Origin: Nocardia rhamnosiphila NBRC 108938 | Lineage (GTDB): Bacteria > Actinomycetota > Actinomycetes > Mycobacteriales > Mycobacteriaceae | Direction of reading: 5' to 3' | Length of the DNA stretch: 64,000 bases | Assembly (NCBI RefSeq): GCF_000720425.1 | Contig: NZ_JOAJ01000005.1 | Coordinates: 496,001 to 560,000, forward strand | In this document: positions 15,483 to 23,683 of the stretch, in pieces | Layout of the letters: each line of letters opens with the position of its first letter | Numbering within the stretch: position 1 is the stretch's first letter | The notes under the pieces: model-generated | What the model was told of the DNA's origin: nothing | Databases searched by the model: none | The model's input: only the letters and a program-made list of their open reading frames with translations | Made by a program: the position numbers and the translations under genes

Positions 15483-16819
15483 CGCGGTTCGTATTCGGCC
15501 ATGGCCGCGCGGACGGCGGCCGAGAAGAACTCGGGACCGATCGCGTCGGAGTAGGCCAGGCCCTCGGGGGAGAGCCGCACCTGCGCGGGTCCGGTGTCGG
15601 CCAGCCAGCCGCGTTCGGCGAGCCGGGCCAGTTCCACCGGGAAATCGGTGTGTGGGTCGGTGCCGAAACGGGCCCGATAGTCCGCGACCGGCAGGCCGTC
15701 GGCCTGCAGTATCGACTGGAGCAGATGTCGGCGCCGGGCTTCGTCCGCATCGATCACGCGGCCGACGACGGCCCGGTCGAAATCCGTGGTGGCGGTGTAG
15801 CTGTCGATGATCGCGCGGACTTCCTGCGTCGAGACCGCATAGTCGAACGAGTAGTGCAGGTTCCGGGTGTAGGAGCGGGCCCCGCAGCCCAGGCCGATCA
15901 TGCCGTCGGTCTGGCAGGAGTAGTCGTCGGGGCCCGGCGCGGGTGCGTCGATTCGGCGGAACATGCGCATGGACCGCTGTTCGTAACCCTGGGCGAGCAG
16001 ATGGTCCCGGCCCTCCCGGTACAGCCGCAGGCGCTGTTCGTCCCACGCCAGGTCCGCGGCGGCGCGGTCGCGGCGGGACAGACCGGTGAGCGGGCGCACG
16101 TACAGCGGGTAGAGGTAGATCTCCTCCGGCCGCCAGGCCAGCGCCGCGTCCAGTGAGTACCGCCAGCTCGCCGGAGTCTGGCCGTCGATCCCGTAGATCA
16201 GATCGATATTGAGTACGTCGACCGCGGTGTCACGGATCCGGGCGAGGGCGGCTTCCACCTCGGCGCGCCGCTGGGGCCGGACAGCCGCGCGGGATTCGTT
16301 CTCGTCGAAACTCTGGACACCGAGACTGATCCGGGTCGCGCCGCGTCCGGCGAGTACCGCGAGACGGTCGGCGGTCGCGGTGGCGGGGGAGGTCTCGACC
16401 GAGAACCCGATAGCGGCCAGGTCGGCGCCCATGACGCGCTCGGCGATATCGCAGAGCCGGATCAGTTCGCCGGCCTCCAGGAATGTGGGTGTACCGCCGC
16501 CGAACGCGGCATTGGCGAAGCGCGGGCTGTGCTCGGTCCCGAGGCACGTGCGCACGGTTTCGGCCTGGCGGGTGAGGGCATCGAGGTAGCGGGTGCTGAG
16601 GTCGCCGGGGGCGCCGACCCGCGTGAACAGATTGCAGAAACCGCAGCGTATCTCGCAGAACGGGATGTGCAGGTACAGCGAGAGCGGATCGCGGGGCTCA
16701 CCCGCCCATACCTCGCGCAGGGTGGGGCGCGGTGCCAGCGGGCGGTAGGCCGTCTTGTGCGGATAGGCGTAGACGTAACTCTGGTAGGGCCGCGGTAAAC
16801 GGGTGAGAGTGCTGGTCAT
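15479..16819 (-). CDS. STM4012-family radical SAM protein (HemN-like)
   Basis: A 446-residue protein of the coproporphyrinogen-III-oxidase-like (HemN/HemW) branch of radical SAM enzymes. HIPFCEIRCGFCN at residues 51-63 holds the three cluster cysteines (C55, C59, C62), and FGGGTP at 106-111 is the SAM-binding loop. It is not a heme gene by context: it sits inside the STM4011-4015 operon, with an ATGA overlap to the STM4013-like gene upstream and a GTGA overlap to the STM4011-like gene downstream. The substrate is unknown. Confidence 0.87.
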   Translation of the reverse strand: MTSTLTRLPRPYQSYVYAYPHKTAYRPLAPRPTLREVWAGEPRDPLSLYLHIPFCEIRCGFCNLFTRVGAPGDLSTRYLDALTRQAETVRTCLGTEHSPRFANAAFGGGTPTFLEAGELIRLCDIAERVMGADLAAIGFSVETSPATATADRLAVLAGRGATRISLGVQSFDENESRAAVRPQRRAEVEAALARIRDTAVDVLNIDLIYGIDGQTPASWRYSLDAALAWRPEEIYLYPLYVRPLTGLSRRDRAAADLAWDEQRLRLYREGRDHLLAQGYEQRSMRMFRRIDAPAPGPDDYSCQTDGMIGLGCGARSYTRNLHYSFDYAVSTQEVRAIIDSYTATTDFDRAVVGRVIDADEARRRHLLQSILQADGLPVADYRARFGTDPHTDFPVELARLAERGWLADTGPAQVRLSPEGLAYSDAIGPEFFSAAVRAAMAEYEPR

Positions 16820-17673
16820 ACGGGGTCCTCGGAACGGTCGTGCGCGGACCCGCCGGGGTCCGCTTCCAGGAAGAAATGGGCGTAGGGCACCGTCCACACG
16901 GATTCGTGCCCGAGCCGGTGCCCGGTGTATCCGTCCTCGCCGTAGGCGGTCCCGTGATCGGAGCAGACGATCGCGAAACAGCGCCCGCGGGCGCGCAGGG
17001 CATCGAACAGGGGCGGGATGTGGCGATCCACGTAGCGCAGCGCCGCGGCATGCGTTTCCCGGGTGTCACCGGACTCCCGGGTGGCACCGGGCAGATGGAA
17101 CCAGTTGGGCTGGTGCAGGGCCGACACATTGAGGAAGAGGAACAGGCGCCGGTCCGCGGGCGTTTCGGCGATCAATCGGCGCGCGCATTCCACCTGCGCT
17201 TCGAACGAGGTCGGCGCGGCGACGGAGAAGTCCGGCTCCCAGTAGCTCTCGGTGAAGAGCCCGGGCAGGGTGCTGCCCAGCGCGCCCTGTTTGTTGAAGA
17301 AACCCACACCGCCTACGCAGACGGTGCGATAGCCGAGCGCGGTCAGCGCGGTGGGCAGATCGGGCTCGTCGAAGACGAAGGTCCCGGGGGTGGTCGTCTC
17401 GCTACCGGCGAATCGAGCGGCGAACAGGCGGGGATGCGGACCGGGTGTGGTGGGGGTGGGCAGGAACCCGGCGAACATGGCCTGATGCGACGCATAGGTG
17501 AAATTGCCCGGTGCGTGGCGCTCTTCCCAGGCGCCGTCCGGCAGCGCCGCGGCGAGATTCGGTAGCCGGCCCGCCGCGGTCTCCGCCACCGCCACGTCGT
17601 AGCGGAGGGTGTCGAGGGTGAGCAGGAGCAGATCGTCCCGGCCGACCACCTCGTTCATATCAGGCCGGTACAT
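16816..17673 (-). CDS. STM4013/SEN3800-family sulfatase-like hydrolase
   Basis: A 285-residue protein of the alkaline-phosphatase/sulfatase superfamily. The N-terminal strand and metal/nucleophile region reads LLLLTLDTLRYD near residues 15-26, and the C-terminal metal site is CSDHGTAYGEDG followed by TGHRLGHE. It could hydrolyse or transfer a phosphate or sulfate ester, but the family is uncharacterised. ATG 17673 has GGAGG six bases upstream and overlaps the STM4014-like stop by 14 nt; the internal ATG 17658 lacks a ribosome-binding site. Confidence 0.85.
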   Translation of the reverse strand: MYRPDMNEVVGRDDLLLLTLDTLRYDVAVAETAAGRLPNLAAALPDGAWEERHAPGNFTYASHQAMFAGFLPTPTTPGPHPRLFAARFAGSETTTPGTFVFDEPDLPTALTALGYRTVCVGGVGFFNKQGALGSTLPGLFTESYWEPDFSVAAPTSFEAQVECARRLIAETPADRRLFLFLNVSALHQPNWFHLPGATRESGDTRETHAAALRYVDRHIPPLFDALRARGRCFAIVCSDHGTAYGEDGYTGHRLGHESVWTVPYAHFFLEADPGGSAHDRSEDPV

Positions 17674-18805
17674 GCTCGTCCTCCGGTGCGAATGCGGTGC
17701 GCACCGCACCGTACCAGCGCGGGGCCGCCGCGATCTGGGCCGCGTAGGTGTCCATCCCGACCGCGGGCGAACCGGGTAGACCGGTGACCCGGGGCAGCAG
17801 ATCGCCGAACGCGTTCACCTCGCCGACCACGAATTCCCGCCAGTGCGCGGTGGGCAGCAGATCCACTCCGACACAGAGGGTGCGCGGAAAACACGCGGCC
17901 GTCCGCTCCGCCAGTTCGAGCGCCCGGGCCCAGTACTCGCCGGCCGCGGCACGCACCGCATCCGGATCGCCGCGCTCACCGCCGAGGTGCAGATTGGTGA
18001 TGGGCACCGCCGAACACCGCGCGACCAGATGCGTCGCCCGCCCGGCCACGACCAGGATCCGCAGATCACACGACCGGCCCCGCAGCGCGGACTTCGGTAT
18101 CCACTGTTCGATGTGCAGGCCGTCCGGGGCGAGCCGGTCCACGATCGCGGCGATTTCGGACTCGGCGTGGTAGCGGCGCACGCGCAACGAATTGTGCAGG
18201 GCGCCGGAGGGACCGACCTCGACCGAGGTCGTGGCGCGGAGCCGCCCCGCGGAGTGTGTTTCCAGGGCGAGCACCCCGGAGGCCGACGAACCGTGCGCGA
18301 TCTTCACGAACACGCGCGCCAGGCCGGCCGCCCGCATCCGTGCCCGCAGATCGCCCCAATCACGTACCGGTGTGCCGGGCCCCGAGGTGGGTGAGGCCGG
18401 CACGGGCAGGCCCGCGGCCGCCAGCCGCGCGTGGCACAGTCGTTTGTCGAAGAGCACGCCCAGTTCCGCGGGATCGTCGAGCGGGCAGCCGCCGCGCAGC
18501 GACGCGACCGCCGCCGCGAAACCGGCGTACCAGCGTCCGGTTCCCTCCACCCGGGTCGGATCGGTGACCCCGCGCAGGACGCGATCCACCTCGGCGTGTT
18601 CGCCGGGTGAATCCAGCCGTACCAGTTCGTCGTCGGCGAAGCCGTGCCCGCCCTCGCGCAGTACGTCGAGCCACTCCACCACGCGCGGTGCGGGCAGCCC
18701 GGCCGCCACCACTGCCGCCCGGAACGACCGGACCCGCCGGTTCTCCCCGTTACCGACCACTACCCAGCGGTACCCGCCGGAGCGTGCCGGTGCCGCGGAG
18801 GTCAT
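17660..18805 (-). CDS. STM4014-family ATP-grasp-like protein
   Basis: A 381-residue protein. The centre and C-terminus follow ATP-grasp logic: a phosphate-clamping loop region (RVFVKIAHGSSASGV), a hinge (LHIEQWIPKS) and a metal-binding end (VGVDLLPTAHWREFVVGEVN). ATP-grasp enzymes activate carboxylates for ligation to amines, as in peptide and RiPP modification. The N-terminal ~150 residues are family-specific. Its ATG overlaps the STM4015-like stop (ATGA), so translation is coupled. The substrate is unknown. Confidence 0.82.
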   Translation of the reverse strand: MTSAAPARSGGYRWVVVGNGENRRVRSFRAAVVAAGLPAPRVVEWLDVLREGGHGFADDELVRLDSPGEHAEVDRVLRGVTDPTRVEGTGRWYAGFAAAVASLRGGCPLDDPAELGVLFDKRLCHARLAAAGLPVPASPTSGPGTPVRDWGDLRARMRAAGLARVFVKIAHGSSASGVLALETHSAGRLRATTSVEVGPSGALHNSLRVRRYHAESEIAAIVDRLAPDGLHIEQWIPKSALRGRSCDLRILVVAGRATHLVARCSAVPITNLHLGGERGDPDAVRAAAGEYWARALELAERTAACFPRTLCVGVDLLPTAHWREFVVGEVNAFGDLLPRVTGLPGSPAVGMDTYAAQIAAAPRWYGAVRTAFAPEDEHVPA

Positions 18806-19785
18806 TCGCCGATGGAGACGTAGCGCCACACTTCGCCGTTGTGTGCGTGGGTCTCGGCGCCCCCGGAATCCAGATCGAGTCGGACCTTCGGGGACAGGGT
18901 GTCGCGCAACCGGTCGCGAATCTCCTCGCTGAGGTAGTTGTGGTGCAGGTCCAGCCGTTCCAGGTGGGTGAGCGGCTGTCCGCCGAGCAGGGCGGCGGCA
19001 CCCGCATCGGTGAGGATCCCCAGCGACAGATCCAGGCTCTCCAGCCGCGCCACCACCGGGGCGGCGGCCAGGGCGGCGCAGATGTCGTCCTGGATCTCGC
19101 TGTTGCGCAGGCCCAGATGCCGCAGCGCGGGCAGCCGGTCGCCCGCCAGGACCGGCGCCAGATCGGCGACCTCGGCATCGCCGTTGTAGTTGGGTGTACC
19201 CAGCCACAGCTCGAGGTGGGTGAGGGCCGGGAAGTCGCCCGCCGCCACTCCCCGCACCACCGTCGCCGGCAGGCCACCGGTCTGGATGGTCAGCTTTTCC
19301 AGCCGTTCGTGCCGGACGGCCGGGAAACTCAGCTCTTCCGAACCCCGCACCACGAATTCGGTGAGCTCGGGGAAGGCGTCCAGTAGATCGGTGACGCGGC
19401 CCTGGCAGATCCAGGAGATCTCGTTCTCCTCCTGGGTGATATCGCCGAGGAACAGCGCGCGCAGCGCCGGGAACCGATCGCGGGCGGCAACGAGCCGTTC
19501 TATCACCGCGTCCACCGGCTCCGCGCTGTCCTCTTCGATGTCCACCCAGGACCCGACCACGAAGGCCCGGACGCGGGTGGTGTCCACGAGATCCAGGAAG
19601 CGGTCGAACAAGTCGGCCCAGGATGCCTCCGAATCCCAGCCGATCCGGCCCACCCGCCAGGCCACCGAATCCACCGCGGGGTGGTCGAAGCTCGTGGCGT
19701 CCGCGTGCTCCGGTGCCACGAGGCGCTCGGGGAAGTCGAATACCGGCAGGCCGCCGAATTCGGACAGGTGGTCGTCGTTGATCAT
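18802..19785 (-). CDS. STM4015-family leucine-rich-repeat protein
   Basis: A 327-residue protein and the first long gene of the operon. From about residue 95 it consists of leucine-rich repeats, for example FPALRALFLGDI, LPALRHLGLRNSEI, LESLDLSLGILTDAG and LERLDLHHNYLSEEI. These form a curved binding scaffold. No catalytic motif is visible, so it may bind the substrate or hold the enzymes of the cluster. The N-terminus contains HLSEFGGLP, which is echoed by the 30-codon ORF just upstream. Confidence 0.85.
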   Translation of the reverse strand: MINDDHLSEFGGLPVFDFPERLVAPEHADATSFDHPAVDSVAWRVGRIGWDSEASWADLFDRFLDLVDTTRVRAFVVGSWVDIEEDSAEPVDAVIERLVAARDRFPALRALFLGDITQEENEISWICQGRVTDLLDAFPELTEFVVRGSEELSFPAVRHERLEKLTIQTGGLPATVVRGVAAGDFPALTHLELWLGTPNYNGDAEVADLAPVLAGDRLPALRHLGLRNSEIQDDICAALAAAPVVARLESLDLSLGILTDAGAAALLGGQPLTHLERLDLHHNYLSEEIRDRLRDTLSPKVRLDLDSGGAETHAHNGEVWRYVSIGE

Positions 19786-19833
19786 CGAGTGTGCCTTTCC
19801 GCGACCGGGTCGTCCCCGGGTGTCGCGATCGTT

Positions 19834-19926
19834 CTACCAAGACCGGCCGACACCCGCGGGCCGGGTGCGCCGCTCACTCGCGGCGGGCAGTCCGCCGAGT
19901 TCCGCGAGATGCTTTCCGATTGCCAT
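19834..19926 (-). CDS. 30-residue ORF ahead of the STM4015-4011 operon, candidate precursor peptide
   Basis: ATG 19926 is preceded by GAGAGGG at a suitable distance and encodes 30 codons ending in TAG at 19834. The N-terminal part MAIGKHLAELGGLP resembles the start of the neighbouring leucine-rich protein (HLSEFGGLP). The C-terminal part is basic and ends GVGRSW. It precedes, on the same strand, an operon with two radical SAM proteins and an ATP-grasp-like protein. A RiPP-like precursor or a translated leader are both possible. It could also be a chance ORF. Confidence 0.4.
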   Translation of the reverse strand: MAIGKHLAELGGLPAASERRTRPAGVGRSW

Positions 19927-20093
19927 GACGCCCTCTCGGCCGTGTCGATGACGAGAAGTACCAGCGTCCGATGACCTGTGGGCGACAGCGCCGGCCCGGG
20001 CGCCCGGGTGGCGGGCGCGCCGAACCTGTCGGTCCGCGGCGCTATGGTCCCGGCATCACACGGCGCGAGATCGCCGTCACGGGAGGAAATCAC

Positions 20094-20420
20094 ATGTATC
20101 GCCAGGGAGATGTCCTGATCGTTCCGGTCGCCGGGGGCGCGGTCGCCGAGGCCGCGGCCACGTGGCGGCCGGCCCGCCGGGACGCCCGCGGCCGGATGGT
20201 GCTCGCGCTCGGCGAGGTGACCGGTCACGCGCACGCCATCGCCGCCCCCGGCACGCTGTTCCCCGACCCGCACCGCTCGGACGGCATGGTCCTGCACCTG
20301 CCCGAGGGCGCCCGGCTGGTGCACGAGGAGCATTCCGCGATCACGTTGCCCAAGGGCTGGTACCGCGTGGTGCGCCAGCGCGAATACGTACCGGGGTCGG
20401 TGCGCATCGTCGCGGATTGA
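20094..20420 (+). CDS. Conserved hypothetical protein paired with DUF6745 gene
   Basis: A 108-residue soluble beta-rich protein with YRQGDVLIVPV at the start, EVTGHAHAI in the middle and LVHEEHSAITLPKGWYRVVRQREY near the end. The conserved His residues (GHAHAI, VHEEH) suggest a metal site or cupin-like fold, which is inference. GGGAGG lies upstream of ATG 20094. It is divergent from the STM4015-4011 operon and 45 nt ahead of the DUF6745 gene, with which it probably forms an operon. Confidence 0.65.
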   Translation: MYRQGDVLIVPVAGGAVAEAAATWRPARRDARGRMVLALGEVTGHAHAIAAPGTLFPDPHRSDGMVLHLPEGARLVHEEHSAITLPKGWYRVVRQREYVPGSVRIVAD

Positions 20421-20465
20421 TTCCGGCCGCCGAAACCACGACACGAGAACAGGATCGAGACAACT

Positions 20466-21521
20466 GTGACCGAATACGCCGAGTGGCGGGCTCTTTCCGC
20501 CGCGACCGGTCCGGGCGATCGGGCAGCCGCCGAACGAGGGGTGCGGCTCGCCTACGAACGGGCCGGTCTGCGCGCACCCGAACGAATCCGCTGGGCCCGC
20601 TCGCCGTGGGAAGCGGTGCGCATGCTGTCGGAGGAGGTCTTGCCGGGGGAGGCGGGCGCCTCGGTCCGGGAGCGGGTACGCAGTGCTCCTTGGGCCGCCG
20701 AACGCGACCGGTTGCACACCGAACTGGGCGCCCGCGAATTCGCCCGGCACTGGCAGGCCACCGGTGCGAGGCTGTGGGATCTCACCGAACCTGTCGTGAG
20801 CCGCATCCGAGACGGCGTGGTCGCCGCGATATCCCCAGAATCGGCAGCATCCGCCGGGGAGCCGGGAACCGCCCGTCCGGCGGGACGGGAAGAACTGCGG
20901 GCCCGGCTGTTGCTACTGGACGCGGTGCTGGGGCAGCACGACGCGGCCTGGTTGTGTGCCTTCGACACCGGTGCCGGTACCCCGTTGGAAGGGCTTGCCG
21001 CGGTGGCGCGCGAGGCAGGCTGGTGGTGGCCGTACGAGAAGCTCGCGGTCATCAGTGAACGGCCCACCGCGCTGTCTCGCGACGAGGCCGGCCGGCTGGA
21101 CCGCGGCGACGGGCCGGCGGTGGGTTACTCCGATGATTTCGCCCTGTACGCCTGGCGGGGGATGCCGGTACCCGGCGAATTCATCGCCGAGCTCGCCGCG
21201 CTCACCGCCGACCGCATCCGCGACGAGGAGAACGCGGAGCTGCGCCGGGTGATGCTCGAGTTCTACGGGTACGACCGGTACCTGTCGGAATCGGGTGCCG
21301 AACCCGTCCAACGCGACGAGACCGGAATCCTGTGGCGGATCCCGCTGACCGGCGACGAGGACGTCGTCATGGTCGAGGTGGTCAATTCGACGCCCGAACC
21401 GGACGGCACCAGCCGCACCTATTGGCTCCGGGTGCCCCCGGCGACCCGCACCGCCCGCGAGGGCGTCGCGTGGACATTCGGCGTCTCCGCGGCGGACTAC
21501 GAACCGCTCGTGCAGACCTGA
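20466..21521 (+). CDS. DUF6745-type protein
   Basis: A 351-residue soluble protein. The C-terminal half has the DUF6745 pattern: WWWPYEKLAVISERPT, YSDDFALYAWRGMPVP, LMLEFYGYDRYL-like region and GILWRIPL. The N-terminal half is helical and charged. The function is unknown. It has a GTG start without a strong ribosome-binding site, 45 nt after the 108-residue gene. It sits beside the STM4011-4015 cluster but is transcribed away from it, so a functional link is only a possibility. Confidence 0.65.
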   Translation: MTEYAEWRALSAATGPGDRAAAERGVRLAYERAGLRAPERIRWARSPWEAVRMLSEEVLPGEAGASVRERVRSAPWAAERDRLHTELGAREFARHWQATGARLWDLTEPVVSRIRDGVVAAISPESAASAGEPGTARPAGREELRARLLLLDAVLGQHDAAWLCAFDTGAGTPLEGLAAVAREAGWWWPYEKLAVISERPTALSRDEAGRLDRGDGPAVGYSDDFALYAWRGMPVPGEFIAELAALTADRIRDEENAELRRVMLEFYGYDRYLSESGAEPVQRDETGILWRIPLTGDEDVVMVEVVNSTPEPDGTSRTYWLRVPPATRTAREGVAWTFGVSAADYEPLVQT

Positions 21522-21548
21522 TCGGCCGGATCTGGAACAATCGCCCCC

Positions 21549-21875
21549 GTGACCGACGCCGCGACCCCGACCCACGACGATCCCGGCACCGGCAGCCGAT
21601 GGGCCGGTTTCCTACGCTGCCATCTGCCGATGGTCGTGGTGGCGGTGGTGGTGCTGATCGCCGTGGTGTTCGTCGCGCAGGATCGCTGGCGCCGTGGCGC
21701 CTTCTTCTTCGGCGGCGCGACCCTCATCGCGGCCGCGTTCCGGCTGTGCCTGCCGACCGCCCGGGTCGGCCTGCTCGCGGTCCGCGGCAAACCGTTCGAT
21801 GTGGGCGCGCTGACCCTGCTGGGCGGCGCCGTGATCTTCCTCGCTGCCACCATCAACACCCTCGGCGTGGGCTGA
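21549..21875 (+). CDS. DUF3017 membrane protein
   Basis: A 108-residue protein with three hydrophobic segments (MVVVAVVVLIAVVFVA, AFFFGGATLIAAAF and LLGGAVIFLAATIN). DUF3017 proteins lie next to metX or folD in many mycobacteria and nocardiae. The role is unknown. It has a GTG start 27 nt after the DUF6745 stop. It is convergent with metX, sharing a hairpin terminator. Confidence 0.8.
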   Translation: MTDAATPTHDDPGTGSRWAGFLRCHLPMVVVAVVVLIAVVFVAQDRWRRGAFFFGGATLIAAAFRLCLPTARVGLLAVRGKPFDVGALTLLGGAVIFLAATINTLGVG

Positions 21876-21879
21876 CCGG

Positions 21880-21898
21880 GCCGGCCGCCCCGGCCGGC
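21880..21898. terminator. Bidirectional hairpin between DUF3017 gene and metX
   Basis: GCCGGCCG (21880-21887) and CGGCCGGC (21891-21898) form a perfect 8-bp stem with a 3-nt loop. It fills the 25-nt gap between two convergent stops. Confidence 0.6.
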
Positions 21899-21900
21899 GC

Positions 21901-23046
21901 TCAGCGTCCGGCGCGGGCCAGGTTCATCGTCTGGGCCAGCAGTTTGCCGATGGCCGCAGCCTCGGTGAGGAAGGCATCGTGGCCGTCCCGCGAGGAGATC
22001 ACCTCGAAATGCCGGCAGCCGGCCAGCCCGTCGGCCAGTTCCTGCTGGGTGTGCAGCGGGTACAGCCGGTCGGAATCGATACCGCCCACGATGCACGGCA
22101 CCTCGGCGGCGGCCATCGCCGCCGCGATCCCGCCGCGGCCACGGCCGATATCGTGCCGGTTCATCGCCTCGCTCAACAGCACATAGGTCGCCGGGTCGAA
22201 ACGCCGGCCCAGTTTCTCGGCCTGGTACTCGAGATAGCTCTGCACCGCGTACCGGCCGCCGTCCCAGGGGTCCTCGCCCTCCTGCGGGCTGTTGGCGAAC
22301 CGGCTGTCCAGTTCGACCTCGGTGCGGTAGGTGAGGTGCGCGATCCGGCGCGCGATACCCATTCCGGCCATCGGCGCGCGCCCGGTGCCGTGGTAGTCGC
22401 CGCCCTGCCAGTCCGGGTCGCTGGTGATCGCCGCGATCTGGGTGCTCTGGGTGCCGATCTGGTCGGCGGTGGCCCGCGGGCCCACCGCGAGGACCAGTGC
22501 GGCGGCCAGGCGCTGCGGCGCGAGCAGCATCCATTCGAGGACGCGCATACCGCCCATCGAACCGCCGATCGCCGCGGCCAGCCGGGGCACACCGAGCCGG
22601 TCGAACAACTTCAGTTCGGCCGCGACCTGGTCGCGGATGGAGATCCCCGGGAACCGCGAACCCCAGGGTGCGCCATCCGGTGCGAGCGAGGCCGGGCCGG
22701 TGCTGCCCTGGCAGCCGCCGAGGACATTGGTCGCCACCACACACCACTCGTCGGTATCGATCGGCGCCCCCGGGCCGACCATCCCGTTCCACCATCCGGC
22801 CTGGGGGTGGTCGTCGTCCGGGTCGCCCGAGACGTGGGAGTCACCGGTCAGCGCGTGCTCGATCAGGACGATGTTGTCCAGGGCCGGGGACAGTTCCCCC
22901 CAGCGCTGCACGGCCAGCCGGACCTGCGGCAGCCGAGCGCCGTTCTCGAGGGTGAGTTCGCCGATATCGACGTATCCGAGGGTGCCGTCGGGCGGCGGTA
23001 ACTGGGCCACCGGCCGAGCGGTGGTCGATTCGGTGCCCACGTTCAC
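21901..23046 (-). CDS. metX: Homoserine O-acetyltransferase MetX
   Basis: A 381-residue alpha/beta-hydrolase-fold enzyme that acetylates L-homoserine with acetyl-CoA, the first committed step to methionine. The nucleophile motif GGSMGG places Ser163; the expected partners are Asp326 (GIDSDRLYP) and His356 (RDGHDAF). [12 protein letters not shown] is a family signature. The start is GTG 23046, overlapping the stop of a 54-residue ORF (GTGA). A SAM-IV riboswitch lies about 260 nt upstream, so high SAM is expected to lower expression. metY, usually between the riboswitch and metX, is missing. Confidence 0.95.
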   Translation of the reverse strand: MNVGTESTTARPVAQLPPPDGTLGYVDIGELTLENGARLPQVRLAVQRWGELSPALDNIVLIEHALTGDSHVSGDPDDDHPQAGWWNGMVGPGAPIDTDEWCVVATNVLGGCQGSTGPASLAPDGAPWGSRFPGISIRDQVAAELKLFDRLGVPRLAAAIGGSMGGMRVLEWMLLAPQRLAAALVLAVGPRATADQIGTQSTQIAAITSDPDWQGGDYHGTGRAPMAGMGIARRIAHLTYRTEVELDSRFANSPQEGEDPWDGGRYAVQSYLEYQAEKLGRRFDPATYVLLSEAMNRHDIGRGRGGIAAAMAAAEVPCIVGGIDSDRLYPLHTQQELADGLAGCRHFEVISSRDGHDAFLTEAAAIGKLLAQTMNLARAGR

Positions 23047-23207
23047 GTGAGCGATTCCGCTGAACCGGCGAACGGTACTGATGCCCGGAGCGTATGAATC
23101 GCCGCTGTGGATCCGGCGGTGCGGGCGCGGAGACCGCCGGAGGCGTCCGCCGGTCGCCGGCGGATAGCTCCGGCAGCGGTCGCACCACGGATACTGTGAT
23201 CGCTCAT
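23043..23207 (-). CDS. 54-residue ORF between SAM-IV riboswitch and metX
   Basis: It starts with ATG 23207, which overlaps the stop of the 25-residue ORF (ATGA), and its own TGA overlaps the metX GTG (GTGA). The chain implies ribosomes can pass from one frame to the next. The sequence starts [20 protein letters not shown] and has no recognised domain and no resemblance to MetY. It may serve only as a coupling leader, or be a real small protein. Confidence 0.4.
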   Translation of the reverse strand: MSDHSIRGATAAGAIRRRPADASGGLRARTAGSTAAIHTLRASVPFAGSAESLT

Positions 23208-23281
23208 ATCGTGCTCCAGAAAATGGGGGATTTCTCGTCGAGTCGTGAGAACGCCGCGGTCAACGCGACCAGTACCGGCAC
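23204..23281 (-). CDS. 25-residue leader ORF directly after the SAM-IV riboswitch
   Basis: GTG 23281 follows AGGAGG (23297-23292) by 10 nt. That Shine-Dalgarno lies right at the 3' end of the riboswitch, where ligand binding could hide it. The peptide starts [11 protein letters not shown] and ends FWSTI. Its TGA overlaps the next ATG. This is the first frame whose translation the riboswitch would control. Confidence 0.45.
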   Translation of the reverse strand: MPVLVALTAAFSRLDEKSPIFWSTI

Positions 23282-23297
23282 AAATCGACGACCTCCT

Positions 23298-23408
23298 GAC
23301 GTGCGCTTGCTCCCGGCTCCCGGGAGCCAGGTCATCACCCGGAGCACCCCACCGCAGCAGGAGGGTTGCCGGCCAGCGAGCCGGGGCTTGGTGCTGACAC
23401 TCATGACC
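23298..23408 (-). ncRNA. SAM-IV riboswitch upstream of metX
   Basis: Read on the minus strand from 23408, the sequence begins GGTCATGAGTGTCAGCACC, continues with AAGCCCCGGCTCGCTGGCCG and GGCAACCCTCC, then TGCGGTGGGGTGCTCCGGG and TGATGACC. It closes with a GC-rich hairpin and GCAAGCGCAC. This is the conserved SAM-IV aptamer found in Actinomycetales; the P1 arms GGTCAT (23408-23403) and ATGACC (23335-23330) pair exactly. It controls methionine and sulfur genes by binding S-adenosylmethionine. Here it precedes two overlapping mini-ORFs and metX. The adjacent AGGAGG suggests translational control. Confidence 0.9.
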
Positions 23409-23482
23409 TGCCGAACATCGTAACCGGGCACCGATTCGGATCGAAATCGGCATACGTGCCGACCAGGTAATCTTGTGGCGTG

Positions 23483-23504
23483 TCTCACCTATGTGAGATC
23501 TCAC
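23483..23504. promoter_or_regulatory. Nested palindromes with GTGAGA units upstream of icd
   Basis: TCTCAC (23483-23488) pairs with GTGAGA (23493-23498), and GTGAGATCTCAC (23493-23504) is a perfect 12-bp palindrome sharing the same half-site. A further GTGAGA lies at 23524-23529. The array sits about 180 nt upstream of icd and also upstream of the divergent riboswitch-metX transcript. The pattern suggests a dimeric repressor bound in tandem; the protein is unknown. Confidence 0.5.
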
Positions 23505-23683
23505 GAACGGGGCTGGCTGCACCGTGAGACCGCCACAAGCAGTACGCTCGTCTTGGTTACACCAGACGTCTCGTGGACAACGCGGGATGTATACGTTGTC
23601 TGTTGAACAGCTGGGGTCCGCTCACAAGCGTGTTCGCCTGGCCGTGCAATGAGGGCACCAGTCTTAGGAGGACACGAAGATCC

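Noticed and set aside
15479-16819. HemN/HemW coproporphyrinogen dehydrogenase
   Set aside because: The radical SAM core is HemN-like, but the operon context is that of the STM4011-4015 set, and no heme gene is nearby.
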